64,000 nt of DNA from UBA10107 sp963835585 (GCA_963835585.1 CAWIGF010000003.1:372001-436000), one strand, 5' to 3'; shown: positions 25,868-34,379, counted from the first letter of the stretch. The notes: generated by a model from the sequence alone, not told the origin. Numbers and translations: made by a program.

Positions 25868-26464
25868 TTAAGAAACATTTAGCAAGGCACCAACATTTGG
25901 AGCATTCTCTGCTCCTGCCTGCGCCTGGAATCCTTGCTTTTGCGTAAACCCAAACATGCCTGCGACAATATTTGAAGGGAACGTCAACACAGCTACATTG
26001 TATTGGTTGACAGCGCTATTGAAATTGTCACGGGATATCTTTATCCTATTTTCAGTTCCAGAAAGCTCGTCTTGTAATGAGAGATAATTTTCATTCGCCT
26101 TTAGATTTGGATAGTTTTCAACAACAGCAAGCAGATGAGTTATTGCAGAATCCATTTGATTTGCAGCATTTATCTGGTCTGGCTGTGTCTGGGCATTCGT
26201 CCATGCTGAACGTGCATCCGTAATTTCAGTAAGAACGGTTCCCTCATAGTTTGTGTATGATTTGACTGTTGCGACAAGATTAGGTATCAAATCTGCCCTT
26301 CTTTGGTAATCAGCCTGGACATTTGCCCAGCTCAAAGTGACGCCTTGATTTAGACTTACAAGATGATTATAGGAAGAAATACCCCATAGGGCAACGATTA
26401 CAACAATGACAGCCAATACTATTAGGACGATTCCTGTTGTGCTTATTGGTTTTTTATTAGCCAT
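25868..26464 (-). CDS. lemA: LemA family membrane protein
   Basis: A 198-residue protein with one N-terminal membrane helix (residues 10-32) and a helical extracytoplasmic region holding the LemA hallmark WANVQADYQRRADLIPNLV, followed by the YEGTVLTEITDARSAW and FNSAVNQYNVAVLTFPSNIVAGMFGF segments. LemA proteins are common beside TPM-domain proteins, as here; their role is poorly known. The frame extends to a TTG at 26470, but the ATG at 26464, 2 nt after the preceding stop codon, is more likely. It is the last gene of a three-gene operon. Confidence 0.9.
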   Translation of the reverse strand: MANKKPISTTGIVLIVLAVIVVIVALWGISSYNHLVSLNQGVTLSWANVQADYQRRADLIPNLVATVKSYTNYEGTVLTEITDARSAWTNAQTQPDQINAANQMDSAITHLLAVVENYPNLKANENYLSLQDELSGTENRIKISRDNFNSAVNQYNVAVLTFPSNIVAGMFGFTQKQGFQAQAGAENAPNVGALLNVS

Positions 26465-26466
26465 GT

Positions 26467-26625
26467 TCAAATGTGTTGTAATTTCTGGATGTCATGAGCA
26501 TGTATCCACATGCCACCACATTTCCTGCATACATAAATGACAACGTCCCTCTTTTTTAATCTTTTCATATTTATCTTGCATACCGGACATGCTAAATTAT
26601 GCTCTTTTTTACCTGTTGTTACCAT
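26467..26625 (-). CDS. Small zinc-ribbon protein, 52 residues
   Basis: This short gene sits between the TPM and LemA genes. Its ATG overlaps the TPM stop codon (AAATGGTAA) and its stop codon is 2 nt from the LemA ATG, so the three are tightly coupled. It encodes a zf-TFIIB-like ribbon: CPVC at 13-16 and CRKCGGMW at 33-40, ending in HAHDIQKLQ. The CxxCxGxW pattern matches small zinc ribbons of the TFIIB-like Pfam class that are seen in some membrane-protein operons. There is no signal peptide, so it is cytoplasmic. Its partner and function are unknown. Confidence 0.8.
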   Translation of the reverse strand: MVTTGKKEHNLACPVCKINMKRLKKRDVVIYVCRKCGGMWIHAHDIQKLQHI

Positions 26626-27380
26626 TTTCCACCAGCCCCTCCGCCGCCAAAGCCGCCTCCGCCGAATCCACCACCAGATCCTCCCCCTCCGAAACCACCG
26701 AGACCTCCAAATCCACCAAGTCCCCCGAAACCACCGAAAATTGTTGTCGATTTCTTGGCAGCTCCAAAATACTTGTTTTTCATATTAACATATCTCACCA
26801 TGATTTGAATGATAATTATAATGAGAAAGACAGCTACAAGAATTCCAATTTCCAAGCTAGTCAGCTGATTGTTGTTTTGATCTGGTTGACCAAGATTAGT
26901 TCCATTCAAATCACTTTGATTTAATATAGTCAGGATTGCTTGCGATGCTTGAATAATTCCTTGTCCATATGATTGATTCTTAAAATTTGGAACAAGATAA
27001 TCCCTTCCGACTCTACCTATTTTGGCATCATTAAGTATTGCTTCCAAACCAGACCCAACTTGGAACCAGTATTCACTATCATTGACATCAACCAACAAAA
27101 GTAAGCCGTTGTTCTTTTCAGGGTCACCTAAATGGCCATTTGCGAGACTGTAGGAGTACGTTTCAATATCAGTTCCATTTAGAGAATCAACAGTAACAAT
27201 CGCATATTGTGCTATGCCTGTGTCAAATATTTGCTGACCAACATCAGTTATTTGCTGATTTTCATCAGGAGTCAGTATGTTGGCATAGTCATTAACTGTG
27301 TTTTGAATAGCAACGTCTTGTGCTGATACAAATACTGAAAATAGGAGCAATAAAACCGGAATGATAAAGTATTTCTTCAT
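26619..27380 (-). CDS. TPM-domain (YgcG-like) secreted, membrane-anchored protein
   Basis: About 253 residues: a signal peptide (first 20 residues, ending near VSAQ), a TPM domain with VNDYANILTPDE and GNHLGD-like NGHLGDPEKNNGLLLLV, one membrane helix near residues 183-203, and a C-terminal tail of about 40 residues made almost only of Gly and Phe (GGFGG repeats). This architecture is the YgcG type, usually paired with LemA. The Gly-rich tail should lie in the cytoplasm. TTTATTAA at about 27403-27410 supports the ATG at 27380 over the one at 27383. First gene of the LemA operon. Confidence 0.88.
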   Translation of the reverse strand: MKKYFIIPVLLLLFSVFVSAQDVAIQNTVNDYANILTPDENQQITDVGQQIFDTGIAQYAIVTVDSLNGTDIETYSYSLANGHLGDPEKNNGLLLLVDVNDSEYWFQVGSGLEAILNDAKIGRVGRDYLVPNFKNQSYGQGIIQASQAILTILNQSDLNGTNLGQPDQNNNQLTSLEIGILVAVFLIIIIIQIMVRYVNMKNKYFGAAKKSTTIFGGFGGLGGFGGLGGFGGGGSGGGFGGGGFGGGGAGGKW

Positions 27381-27479
27381 CATTGTTTATACCAGTTAAT
27401 TATTAATAAAGCTATGTCTTTCTTTTTCAAGAAAAAACACAGATAAATTTTTAAACCCTCAATCAATAGAAGTTACTTT

Positions 27480-28208
27480 ATGGCATTATTCAAGGACAAA
27501 CCGTTGAAGGGCAAGGTTGCTCTCGTAACCGGTGGAACGAAAGGAATTGGTCTTGGAATCGCTGACAAGCTAAAAGAGCAGGGAGCGACAGTTATTGTTT
27601 GTGCAAGGACTCCGGAAAAAACAAAGCATAATTTCGTCCCTTGCGATGTTTCCAATTCTTCTGATGTTAACCAAATGGTCGATCGAATCATAAAGAAATT
27701 CAAGAAAATAGACATATTGGTCAATAATGCAGGAATATATCCGTCCGTAGCTTTCAAGGACATGACAGAACAGCAGTGGGATCAGGTCATCGCCGTGAAT
27801 CTCAAGGGAGTGTTCAACTGCACAAAGGCAGTCATCCAACAGATGATTGACAGGAATTACGGCAAGATAATAAGCATATCATCGATTGCTGGAACGACAG
27901 TCGGCTTCCCAGGATTGGTTCACTATAGTACGACAAAAGCAGGAATAATGGGATTTACGAGATCGCTTGCCCTCGATTTAGCTCAATACAAAATAAATGT
28001 CAATGCTGTTGCTCCTGGAGTGATCGCAACTGAGGGGACAAGTGCAATGGATCAAAATACGATACAGCAAACTATCAAAATGGTTCCGGAAGGACGCATG
28101 GGAATGCCTGTTGACATTGCCGAAACAGTTGCTTTCTTGGCTTCAGATAAATCACAATATATAACCGGCCAGACAATAGTTGTCGATGGCGGCTATACTG
28201 ATGAATGA
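27480..28208 (+). CDS. Short-chain dehydrogenase/reductase, FabG-like
   Basis: A 242-residue classical SDR. It has the cofactor motif TGGTKGIG at residues 17-24, DV at the adenine pocket, NNAG, the catalytic Ser in SISSIAGT and YSTTK with Tyr and Lys, and a C-terminal GQTIVVDGG. It is close in layout to 3-oxoacyl-ACP reductase and glucose dehydrogenase. Archaea usually lack a full type II fatty acid pathway, so the true substrate is uncertain. CAR at the end of strand 2 suggests NADPH use. TTTAAA is 27.5 bp before the ATG. Confidence 0.88.
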   Translation: MALFKDKPLKGKVALVTGGTKGIGLGIADKLKEQGATVIVCARTPEKTKHNFVPCDVSNSSDVNQMVDRIIKKFKKIDILVNNAGIYPSVAFKDMTEQQWDQVIAVNLKGVFNCTKAVIQQMIDRNYGKIISISSIAGTTVGFPGLVHYSTTKAGIMGFTRSLALDLAQYKINVNAVAPGVIATEGTSAMDQNTIQQTIKMVPEGRMGMPVDIAETVAFLASDKSQYITGQTIVVDGGYTDE

Positions 28209-28264
28209 TTTTTTCTTGGCTTCAGACATAATTTTATAAACGCAGATTCTGTAATCTTTATTTT

Positions 28265-29095
28265 ATGGATGTCGAAGCATCATTAGTAAAAAAAACATAC
28301 AAGAAAAGGGACGATTGGTGCCATAAAGGGGATTTCGGAAAGCTTCTTGTGGTTGGCGGTTCTATTGAGTATTCAGGTTCTCCAATATTAAATGCACTTG
28401 CTGCTCTGAGAGCAGGTGTCGATTTAGTCAGAATCGCGGCTCCTGAATCCACCGCCAACGCAATAAAGGCATATTCTCCTGATCTCATTGCAATTCCTCT
28501 TCAGGGAAACTATCTTTCAAGAAAACACATCCCAATCATACTTGAGATGCAAAAAGACGCCGATGCAATGGTCATCGGTGGAGGGCTGACAAGGAATAAG
28601 GATGTTCTTGACGCGATACAGGAACTAATAGAGAAGACGATAATACCTGTTGTTATTGATGCCGATGCAATCTATGCAATAAAGTCGAAGTTTAAGAATG
28701 AGACAATCATAACACCTCATTCCCATGAATTTTCAGTTTTATACGGAAAGGAACCAACAAAGGACATTGAGGTGAGGAAGATTGAAGCACGGGAGATTGC
28801 ACAGCGATTTGCATGTACTGTCTTGCTCAAAGGTCATGTTGATGTAATAAGCAACAGCATATCGACAATGACCAACAGGACTGGAAGCAGTTACATGACA
28901 AAAGGAGGCACAGGAGATGTCTTGGCAGGCATATGCGGAGCTCTGCTTGCGCGAGGCGTAAACGCATTTGACGCTGCACGCATAGCTGCATACCTTAATG
29001 GAAAAGCAGGATCGATGGCAGCAGAACATATGGGAGATGGATTATTGGCATCCGATATTCTTGATTATATTGTAATGGCAATAAAGAAACCATAA
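28265..29095 (+). CDS. nnrD: ADP/ATP-dependent NAD(P)H-hydrate dehydratase
   Basis: A 276-residue ribokinase-fold repair enzyme that converts damaged NADHX/NADPHX back to NADH/NADPH using ADP or ATP. Motifs are HKGDFGKLLVVGGS, LNALAALRAGVDLVR, MVIGGGLTRN, VIDADAIYAI, ITPHSHEF and the catalytic GGTGDVLAGICGAL. Many organisms fuse this domain to the NnrE epimerase; here it stands alone. It appears to have its own promoter (TTTATAAA about 28 bp upstream). Confidence 0.92.
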   Translation: MDVEASLVKKTYKKRDDWCHKGDFGKLLVVGGSIEYSGSPILNALAALRAGVDLVRIAAPESTANAIKAYSPDLIAIPLQGNYLSRKHIPIILEMQKDADAMVIGGGLTRNKDVLDAIQELIEKTIIPVVIDADAIYAIKSKFKNETIITPHSHEFSVLYGKEPTKDIEVRKIEAREIAQRFACTVLLKGHVDVISNSISTMTNRTGSSYMTKGGTGDVLAGICGALLARGVNAFDAARIAAYLNGKAGSMAAEHMGDGLLASDILDYIVMAIKKP

Positions 29096-29137
29096 TCTTC
29101 GTAAAGTTTATTTACTCAGACGCTATCGTGAATGACC

Positions 29138-29740
29138 ATGGCGATAAAGGCTATTATTTTCGATTATGGTGGTGTTCTGTCTGAGGAGCCAAGCTTGTCG
29201 AAATTCTGCGATTTCTTTGCCCAGAAGAACAAGATTGATCCAAAAAAATTCAGATATACCTTTCTTGAAAACTGGGGCTACGCGCGCATCGGAGAGTTGA
29301 AAGCTGATGACTTTTGGATCAATGTAGCTACAACCTTTAACATAAGTCCGCGAAGATTGCGTGCGGAATGCATAGATTTCTTCACAATTAGAGAGGGCAT
29401 GCTTGAGTTCGTAAGGAAACTTAAGAAAAACAATTATAAGCTTGCTTTAATTTCAAACAACATAGATGATTTGTTCGAAGAAACAATACAAAAATACAAT
29501 TTAAGAAAATATTTTGATGTCATACTAACTTCATATGAGACAAAAGTTGCAAAACCTGATTTAAGGATATATCAAATGGCATTACAGAAAATAGGATTTA
29601 AACCTGATGAAATATTATTTATTGATGATATGAAGAATAATCTTATGCCTGCCCAGAAATTAGGAATGCATTCTGTATTATTTACCGGCATCCCGGCATT
29701 AAAGACAGAATTAATGATGTATGGGATCAAAGTTGTGTGA
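29138..29740 (+). CDS. HAD-superfamily hydrolase (subfamily IA)
   Basis: A 200-residue phosphatase-like protein. Motif I is FDYGGVL, an unusual form where the second motif Asp is replaced by Gly, as in many epoxide-hydrolase-N and YihX-type HADs. Motif II is LISNN, motif III includes the Lys in VAKPDLRIY, and motif IV is FIDDMKNN. A helical cap lies between motifs I and II. The substrate is unknown; YihX acts on sugar phosphates. An ATG also exists at 29132, but 29138 is 28.5 bp from the TATA-like TTTATT. Confidence 0.8.
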   Translation: MAIKAIIFDYGGVLSEEPSLSKFCDFFAQKNKIDPKKFRYTFLENWGYARIGELKADDFWINVATTFNISPRRLRAECIDFFTIREGMLEFVRKLKKNNYKLALISNNIDDLFEETIQKYNLRKYFDVILTSYETKVAKPDLRIYQMALQKIGFKPDEILFIDDMKNNLMPAQKLGMHSVLFTGIPALKTELMMYGIKVV

Positions 29741-29741
29741 C

Positions 29742-30392
29742 TTACTGATATTTCTTCCTTGCAAAGAAAAATACGAGAACTGCGTCAATTAAAACGAGAG
29801 CAACTATCGCAAGAATAAAAAAAGAAGATGATGTTGTATAAGTTCTTGTCGCGTTGACTTTCATAGTATTAAGAAGAACTTGATTCAATATTGAGACAGA
29901 ATCTTGTGTTATTGAAGTATCAATTCTACTTTCTTGTGCCTTTCCGTTGTAGTTCAACGTAATAAAAAAAGAATAATTCCCCTGGTCAAATCCAGTTGTG
30001 TCCCAATTATAGTCCAATGTGCCAAAAGACAAGGAAGGTATGTTTCCTGGTCCCATCGTGAATGCATCGGCAGTAACATTCTGAGAGTTCTTTAAGACAA
30101 CGTCAGCTGAGATGCCATACATTTCAGAAGTCCAGTTGTTGAAGACTGAAAGAGAAATCTTGTTGATGCTTCCTAAAGCAAATTGAGGAAATGAAATCAT
30201 ATCGATTGTTGCAATATCTGGTGAAGTTTGATTTGCTCCCACGGAACTATTTGTCTCAAGTGGAATATTGCTTTTTTGGGAAGAATAAACAATAAATAAG
30301 GCGAAAATAACAAAGATGACAATCACTTGCGTGATGAGCAGTTTTCCATGGCCTTGTCTTTTAGGCGCTTCTATTGCTGTTTCTTCTGCCAT
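29742..30392 (-). CDS. Unknown membrane protein with extracytoplasmic beta domain
   Basis: A 216-residue protein with a short cytoplasmic N-terminus, a membrane helix near residues 19-38, an extracytoplasmic region of about 140 residues rich in Ser, Thr and Asn that looks like an Ig-like/CARDB fold (SINKISLSVFNNW, SYFFITLNYNGK-like strands), and a C-terminal helix ending in FFARKKYQ. This resembles surface-anchored archaeal proteins. No enzyme motif is seen. I prefer the ATG at 30392 (26.5 bp from TTATAA) to the upstream codon at 30425. Confidence 0.6.
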   Translation of the reverse strand: MAEETAIEAPKRQGHGKLLITQVIVIFVIFALFIVYSSQKSNIPLETNSSVGANQTSPDIATIDMISFPQFALGSINKISLSVFNNWTSEMYGISADVVLKNSQNVTADAFTMGPGNIPSLSFGTLDYNWDTTGFDQGNYSFFITLNYNGKAQESRIDTSITQDSVSILNQVLLNTMKVNATRTYTTSSSFFILAIVALVLIDAVLVFFFARKKYQ

Positions 30393-30424
30393 AATGGATG
30401 AAAAGGATGATATTTTTATAAACA

Positions 30425-30973
30425 TTATGTAAGTTCATATTTTTCTATCACTTCATGTCTTGCCCCTTCCTTCATGAGTGTCGATTTCATCAACGAGAAA
30501 CTTGTTATGTTTCCAATCACCTTATTGACAGCTGTTTTCTTAACAAAATCAAGTATCGCTTCCTTGTTCTTTATGTTTTTCACTCGGGAAATAGTTATGT
30601 GACTCATGAAACGCTCCTCTTTTTTGTATAAATCGTGAAGAGTATAATCAATCTTTCCCTGTAACTCATGAACTTCTTTGCCACCAAGCGATATCCACAC
30701 TATCCTTATGAATTCTTCAGAAAAAATACCCAACTCTTCGGTGAATGCGTCGAATTTTTTCTGATTCACCGTTTTGAGCAACCTTCTCACTTTATTCATT
30801 GCTTCTGTCGATATGCTTCCTAGAAATTTTAATGTGAGATGCATGGCGTCAGCTTCCGTGTAGCCGCCAACAATTAAATCCAGCTTCTTCAATTCTGTTT
30901 GGACTCTTGAAAGCTCTGAGCGAATATTTTCTGGCAGGTCAAGCGCAATGAAACAACGGGTCTTCGGTTCCAT
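30425..30973 (-). CDS. thpR: RNA 2',3'-cyclic phosphodiesterase (LigT/ThpR)
   Basis: A 182-residue 2H phosphoesterase. The two HxT/S motifs are visible: HLTLKFLG and HITISRVK, together with the typical start RCFIALDLPENIR. It hydrolyses 2',3'-cyclic phosphate RNA ends to 2'-phosphates and may act in tRNA processing or repair. It begins 1 bp after the stop codon of the cobalamin adenosyltransferase gene, so it is the last member of a three-gene operon whose functions are otherwise unrelated. Confidence 0.92.
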   Translation of the reverse strand: MEPKTRCFIALDLPENIRSELSRVQTELKKLDLIVGGYTEADAMHLTLKFLGSISTEAMNKVRRLLKTVNQKKFDAFTEELGIFSEEFIRIVWISLGGKEVHELQGKIDYTLHDLYKKEERFMSHITISRVKNIKNKEAILDFVKKTAVNKVIGNITSFSLMKSTLMKEGARHEVIEKYELT

Positions 30974-30974
30974 T

Positions 30975-31466
30975 CTATTTTGTCTCTTTGTATGCCATCA
31001 TGAAAAATGCGCTTGATAATCTGTTGATATAAGGGGATACAATAGGACGGATCTGTTTTTTCCTTAGAAGCTTTACCAAATAGATTTCCAGTTCCCTGCA
31101 TCGAATTCTGCATTCATTGTATGAAATTGCACGCTCTGTATTGAATCGTATGAACTTCTTTGGTGGCTCTCCTAATAAATCAGTAAAACGCTCAATCTCA
31201 TAAACATCATCTTCCGTTATAGGCCATTTGATACAAGATTTGTCTGCACAGGCTATCTCTCCTGCCGCCTGCCAAAGCTTTTTTTGTACTCCCTCAAGAA
31301 ATATCTTATGGTCCCCTTTTGCGTTCAGCAGGACAACATCTATCGCAGACTGCAGCGAGTCTATTTTTCCGCTAACTACTATTTTTATATCATCTTTTGG
31401 TATTTTCTTCCCAGAAAAATCAGTGGTATACCCATCATCGCCTTTCTTCGTATATGCTTTTCTCAT
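30975..31466 (-). CDS. Cob(I)alamin adenosyltransferase, PduO/MMAB type
   Basis: A 163-residue helical-bundle protein. The N-terminal YTKKGDDGYT matches the ATP-binding motif TKxGDxGxT of PduO-type enzymes, and the later RFNTERAISYNECRIRCRELE and the C-terminal INRLSSAFFMMA fit the conserved helices. It attaches the 5'-deoxyadenosyl group of ATP to reduced cobalamin. In this window the only visible user of adenosylcobalamin is the class II ribonucleotide reductase near 8-10 kb. Middle gene of an operon with a PEBP lipoprotein and LigT. Confidence 0.85.
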   Translation of the reverse strand: MRKAYTKKGDDGYTTDFSGKKIPKDDIKIVVSGKIDSLQSAIDVVLLNAKGDHKIFLEGVQKKLWQAAGEIACADKSCIKWPITEDDVYEIERFTDLLGEPPKKFIRFNTERAISYNECRIRCRELEIYLVKLLRKKQIRPIVSPYINRLSSAFFMMAYKETK

Positions 31467-31471
31467 TTTTT

Positions 31472-31993
31472 CTAAGTTGTTCTTCCGTATAACCCCGTAA
31501 GCTCACCATAGGCAAGAACGTGGCCTTGCATAGCATTATCTACATCGCTTCGTGTCGCTTGATCGCTCAACTGCAGTTTTGTGTCAAGAGCGTAAACCCT
31601 GAAGAAGTATTCATCTGTCCCTGAAGGCGGGCAAGGTCCGTCATAAGCGACGTCACCAAGGCTATTGATTGCCTGAGTTCCAGGAATTGATTTCTCCTCT
31701 ATGCCTTTAGTGACAGGAATGTTGTATACCACCCAATATGTCCATAGGCCAGAAGGTGAATTAGGATCATCAACAATAAGCGTCATGCTTTTTGTCCCAT
31801 TTGGTATATCTCGTATACTTAATGGAGGGTTAACGTTCGTGCCATCACATGTATATCTAAAAGGGATGGTTCCATTATTGTCAAAAGAGCTGTCCACCTT
31901 TAGGCTAGGGACATTATTGACGTTTAGGACTTGATCTGCGCAACCGGCTGTTATAAGAAGCAACGACACCATGAAAAACAACTCATATTTCAT
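31472..31993 (-). CDS. PEBP family (YbhB/YbcL) lipoprotein
   Basis: A 173-residue phosphatidylethanolamine-binding-protein-like domain with a lipoprotein-type signal: hydrophobic residues 5-16, then LITAGC. The mature part has the ligand-pocket motifs TCDGTNVNPPLSI, LIVDDPNSPSGLWTYWVVYNIP and YDGPCPPSGTDEYFFRVYALD. Family members bind small anionic ligands or act on kinases; the bacterial and archaeal role is unclear. It is exported and probably lipid-anchored. First gene of the operon with the adenosyltransferase. Confidence 0.9.
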   Translation of the reverse strand: MKYELFFMVSLLLITAGCADQVLNVNNVPSLKVDSSFDNNGTIPFRYTCDGTNVNPPLSIRDIPNGTKSMTLIVDDPNSPSGLWTYWVVYNIPVTKGIEEKSIPGTQAINSLGDVAYDGPCPPSGTDEYFFRVYALDTKLQLSDQATRSDVDNAMQGHVLAYGELTGLYGRTT

Positions 31994-32065
31994 TGGAGTA
32001 ATTCAGACGCATCTGCTTAAAACTTTATCGGTTGATATTTAAATAACACGTTCTTTTAGAGATAC

Positions 32066-32446
32066 ATGGTTGATAAAAGAACAGTCAAAAAAATAATGAA
32101 AATATATGAGGAGGCATGGGTAGGACAGGATATCAATAAAGTTCTTAGCATCTTCCATAAAAATGGAATATATCATGAAAGAGTTTTGAAGAAACCATTC
32201 ATAGGACATAAAGGAATCAGAGCATATTGGAAACGCAAGGTTGTTGAAGAGCAATCAAACATTAAGTTCAAGTTGCTTAATTATTACATATGCGGAAATA
32301 CCGTTATTGCTGAATGGGACGCCTCATTCTATAGCAACATCCAAAACGCCAGAATACACATCAAGGAAGTCGGAATTTTCGAAATCGAAAATGGCAAGAT
32401 CAAATCATTGAGAGAATATTGGCAATCTGAAAAATTTGGCAAATAA
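32066..32446 (+). CDS. SnoaL/NTF2-like protein
   Basis: A 126-residue protein with the cone-shaped NTF2 fold pattern: an N-terminal helix pair (YEEAWVGQDINKVLSIF), HKNGIYHERV, an FIGHKGIRAYW helix and C-terminal strands ending GKIKSLREYW. Members include polyketide cyclases, isomerases and ligand binders; no catalytic set can be assigned. TTTAAA is 25.5 bp before the ATG. Divergent from the PEBP operon and convergent with an ABC exporter. Confidence 0.75.
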   Translation: MVDKRTVKKIMKIYEEAWVGQDINKVLSIFHKNGIYHERVLKKPFIGHKGIRAYWKRKVVEEQSNIKFKLLNYYICGNTVIAEWDASFYSNIQNARIHIKEVGIFEIENGKIKSLREYWQSEKFGK

Positions 32447-32457
32447 AGCTTAACAGA

Positions 32458-34236
32458 CTACAAATATCCTCCTCTTTGAAGGTTCCATAATCTCTTATAT
32501 AGACCATGCTGTTTTATGAGCTGTCCGTGAGTTCCTTTCTGGACAACTTTCCCTTTATCAATGACAACAATTACATCGGCGCTCATTATTGTTGATAATC
32601 TATGAGCAATGATGATTGATGTCCTTCCTTTCATCAACGCTACAAGGTCTTTTTGTATTTCATGTTCCGTTTCCGAGTCTAATGAAGATGTTGCCTCGTC
32701 AAGAATGAGTATTTTCTTGTCTGCAAGGACTGCCCGTGCTATGGAAACGCGTTGTTTCTCCCCACCGGAGAGTTTTACGCCTCGCTCCCCTACAATTGTC
32801 TCCTCTTTGAGAGGAAGCTGTTCCATTAATTTGTCAAGTTGGGCGAATCTTATTGCCTCGAAGACTTGTTTTCTTGTAGCGATTGGATTGGAAAATGCTA
32901 TGTTGTTGTAGATTGTATCATCAAACAATATACATTCTTGTGGAACAATGCTAAGATTATCGCGCAGTGACTCCTGGGTAACATTCCTGATATCCATGCC
33001 ATCAATGGTGATTGATCCTGATTGAATGTCATATAGCCTGTAAATTAATCTAATAAGTGTCGATTTTCCGGCTCCTGAGGGACCGACTATCGCCACTTTC
33101 TTGTGCGATGGTATTGTAAAATTGAATTGCGAAAGTATTTCTTTTTGTCTGTATTTGAATGAAACGTTGTTGAACTCCACTTTGCCATTTGGTATGTGTA
33201 ATATTTTTGCATCCGGTTTGTCTTTTATCTCGTTCTCAAGCTTTCCATATTGGAACAAATCATCGAGATTCCCCAAAGAACGATAGAAGTTTCTTATACC
33301 CCATACGAATCCGAATAGAGGACCAATTATACTACTGTATGCAGAGAATATGAAAGCAAGGGTACCGAGACTGAGTTTTCCGGCCATAAAGTTTGTTACA
33401 GGAAAATAAATAAGAAGGAACGATCCTAAACCAACAAGAAAAGCCTGCCCACTCTCCATCCATCGATAGTAGTTCCAAAATGAAAGCAGAGCCTTTTTTG
33501 AATTCTCACTGAGTCCGTGAAATTTTTCCATTACTGATTTTTCTTTTGTAAAATATTTTATTGAATCAATGTTAGCAAAGAGATCTCCGACAACAGCTTT
33601 CTCCATATCTTCCACTTCATTTGACAGTGCCTGCAATTTGTCCTGTTTTCTGTTAAGAATGTATGTAAAAGAAATAGAAACAACACTCATGATAAGCATT
33701 GCAACTCCTGCACCTAAATCGAAATATGCTATAGATATGCCAACAAGAAGTAGCTGGAAGATAAATGGCGCAAATTGAAGTGCAAGGACATCATTCATTC
33801 CCTCTATACCATTCGCTCCTCTTCCTAGCCTTGATATAAGCGATCCACTCTTGTGAGTAGTATGGAATTCATGGGAGAGAGTTATTATGTGATTGAAATA
33901 TTTTCTTTTTATGTCCGCAATCATGTCCGCATCTAGGACATTAATCAAATGAAGTCGGAACCATTGACCTGTTGATTTGAATATTGCGAGACCTGCGAAT
34001 ACAGCAAGAACGAAAAGCATTGCTTCCTTGAGTTCAGCCAACGATACAGTATGGGATGAAAAAGCTGTCGCCTTGTCGATTATTATCTTAAATAGGTAAC
34101 TGTCAATGAGATTCAATGCAGAAATTACAAGAATTAGAAATATCAGCCCGATAAACAAAACCTTGTACTTTCCCAGAAATTTTAAATATACTTTAAAGTC
34201 ATATTTTGTGTCTATCTTCTTATCTGGTTTAGGCAT
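32458..34236 (-). CDS. ABC exporter, fused permease and ATPase
   Basis: A 592-residue half-transporter of the MsbA/HMT1 class that should work as a homodimer. The membrane domain (about 30-320) has six helices and is followed by the nucleotide-binding domain: Walker A GPSGAGKST, Q-loop VPQECILF, signature LSGGEKQRVSIA, Walker B ILILDEATSSLD and the H-loop His in IAHRLST. The substrate is unknown. The open frame runs up to 34305, but TTTAAA at 34259-34264 is 25.5 bp before the ATG at 34236, so the start is there. Confidence 0.92.
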   Translation of the reverse strand: MPKPDKKIDTKYDFKVYLKFLGKYKVLFIGLIFLILVISALNLIDSYLFKIIIDKATAFSSHTVSLAELKEAMLFVLAVFAGLAIFKSTGQWFRLHLINVLDADMIADIKRKYFNHIITLSHEFHTTHKSGSLISRLGRGANGIEGMNDVLALQFAPFIFQLLLVGISIAYFDLGAGVAMLIMSVVSISFTYILNRKQDKLQALSNEVEDMEKAVVGDLFANIDSIKYFTKEKSVMEKFHGLSENSKKALLSFWNYYRWMESGQAFLVGLGSFLLIYFPVTNFMAGKLSLGTLAFIFSAYSSIIGPLFGFVWGIRNFYRSLGNLDDLFQYGKLENEIKDKPDAKILHIPNGKVEFNNVSFKYRQKEILSQFNFTIPSHKKVAIVGPSGAGKSTLIRLIYRLYDIQSGSITIDGMDIRNVTQESLRDNLSIVPQECILFDDTIYNNIAFSNPIATRKQVFEAIRFAQLDKLMEQLPLKEETIVGERGVKLSGGEKQRVSIARAVLADKKILILDEATSSLDSETEHEIQKDLVALMKGRTSIIIAHRLSTIMSADVIVVIDKGKVVQKGTHGQLIKQHGLYKRLWNLQRGGYL

Positions 34237-34258
34237 GTATAGAAAATATATATATGCA

Positions 34259-34264
34259 TTTAAA
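34259..34264. promoter_or_regulatory. TATA box shared by ABC exporter and 29-residue ORF
   Basis: TTTAAA is 25.5 bp from the exporter ATG at 34236 on the minus strand and exactly 28.5 bp from an ATG at 34290 on the plus strand that opens a 29-codon frame. The same symmetric arrangement serves other divergent pairs in this window. Confidence 0.5.
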
Positions 34265-34289
34265 AATATATTCCCTTTACTTATAATAA

Positions 34290-34379
34290 ATGCCGCGAAA
34301 AACAATAATCAATGTTCCACCAAGCACCAAACAGAGTAATTTTGTTGACTCTGATAAGGAGGAAGAAGAAAAAGAATAA
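34290..34379 (+). CDS. Candidate 29-residue acidic-tailed small protein
   Basis: A short open frame fills the gap between the exporter promoter and the end of the convergent RlmN gene. The predicted peptide begins MPRKTIINVPPSTKQ and ends in a run of Asp, Lys and Glu (DSDKEEEEKE). Support is the TTTAAA centred 28.5 bp before its ATG and the fact that it stops one base before the next gene. There is no homology that I can name and no ribosome site, as expected for a leaderless gene. It may be spurious. Confidence 0.4.
   Translation: MPRKTIINVPPSTKQSNFVDSDKEEEEKE

Noticed and set aside
26640..26740. Short tandem DNA repeats
   Set aside because: They are codons for the Gly-rich tail of the TPM protein, not a DNA repeat array.
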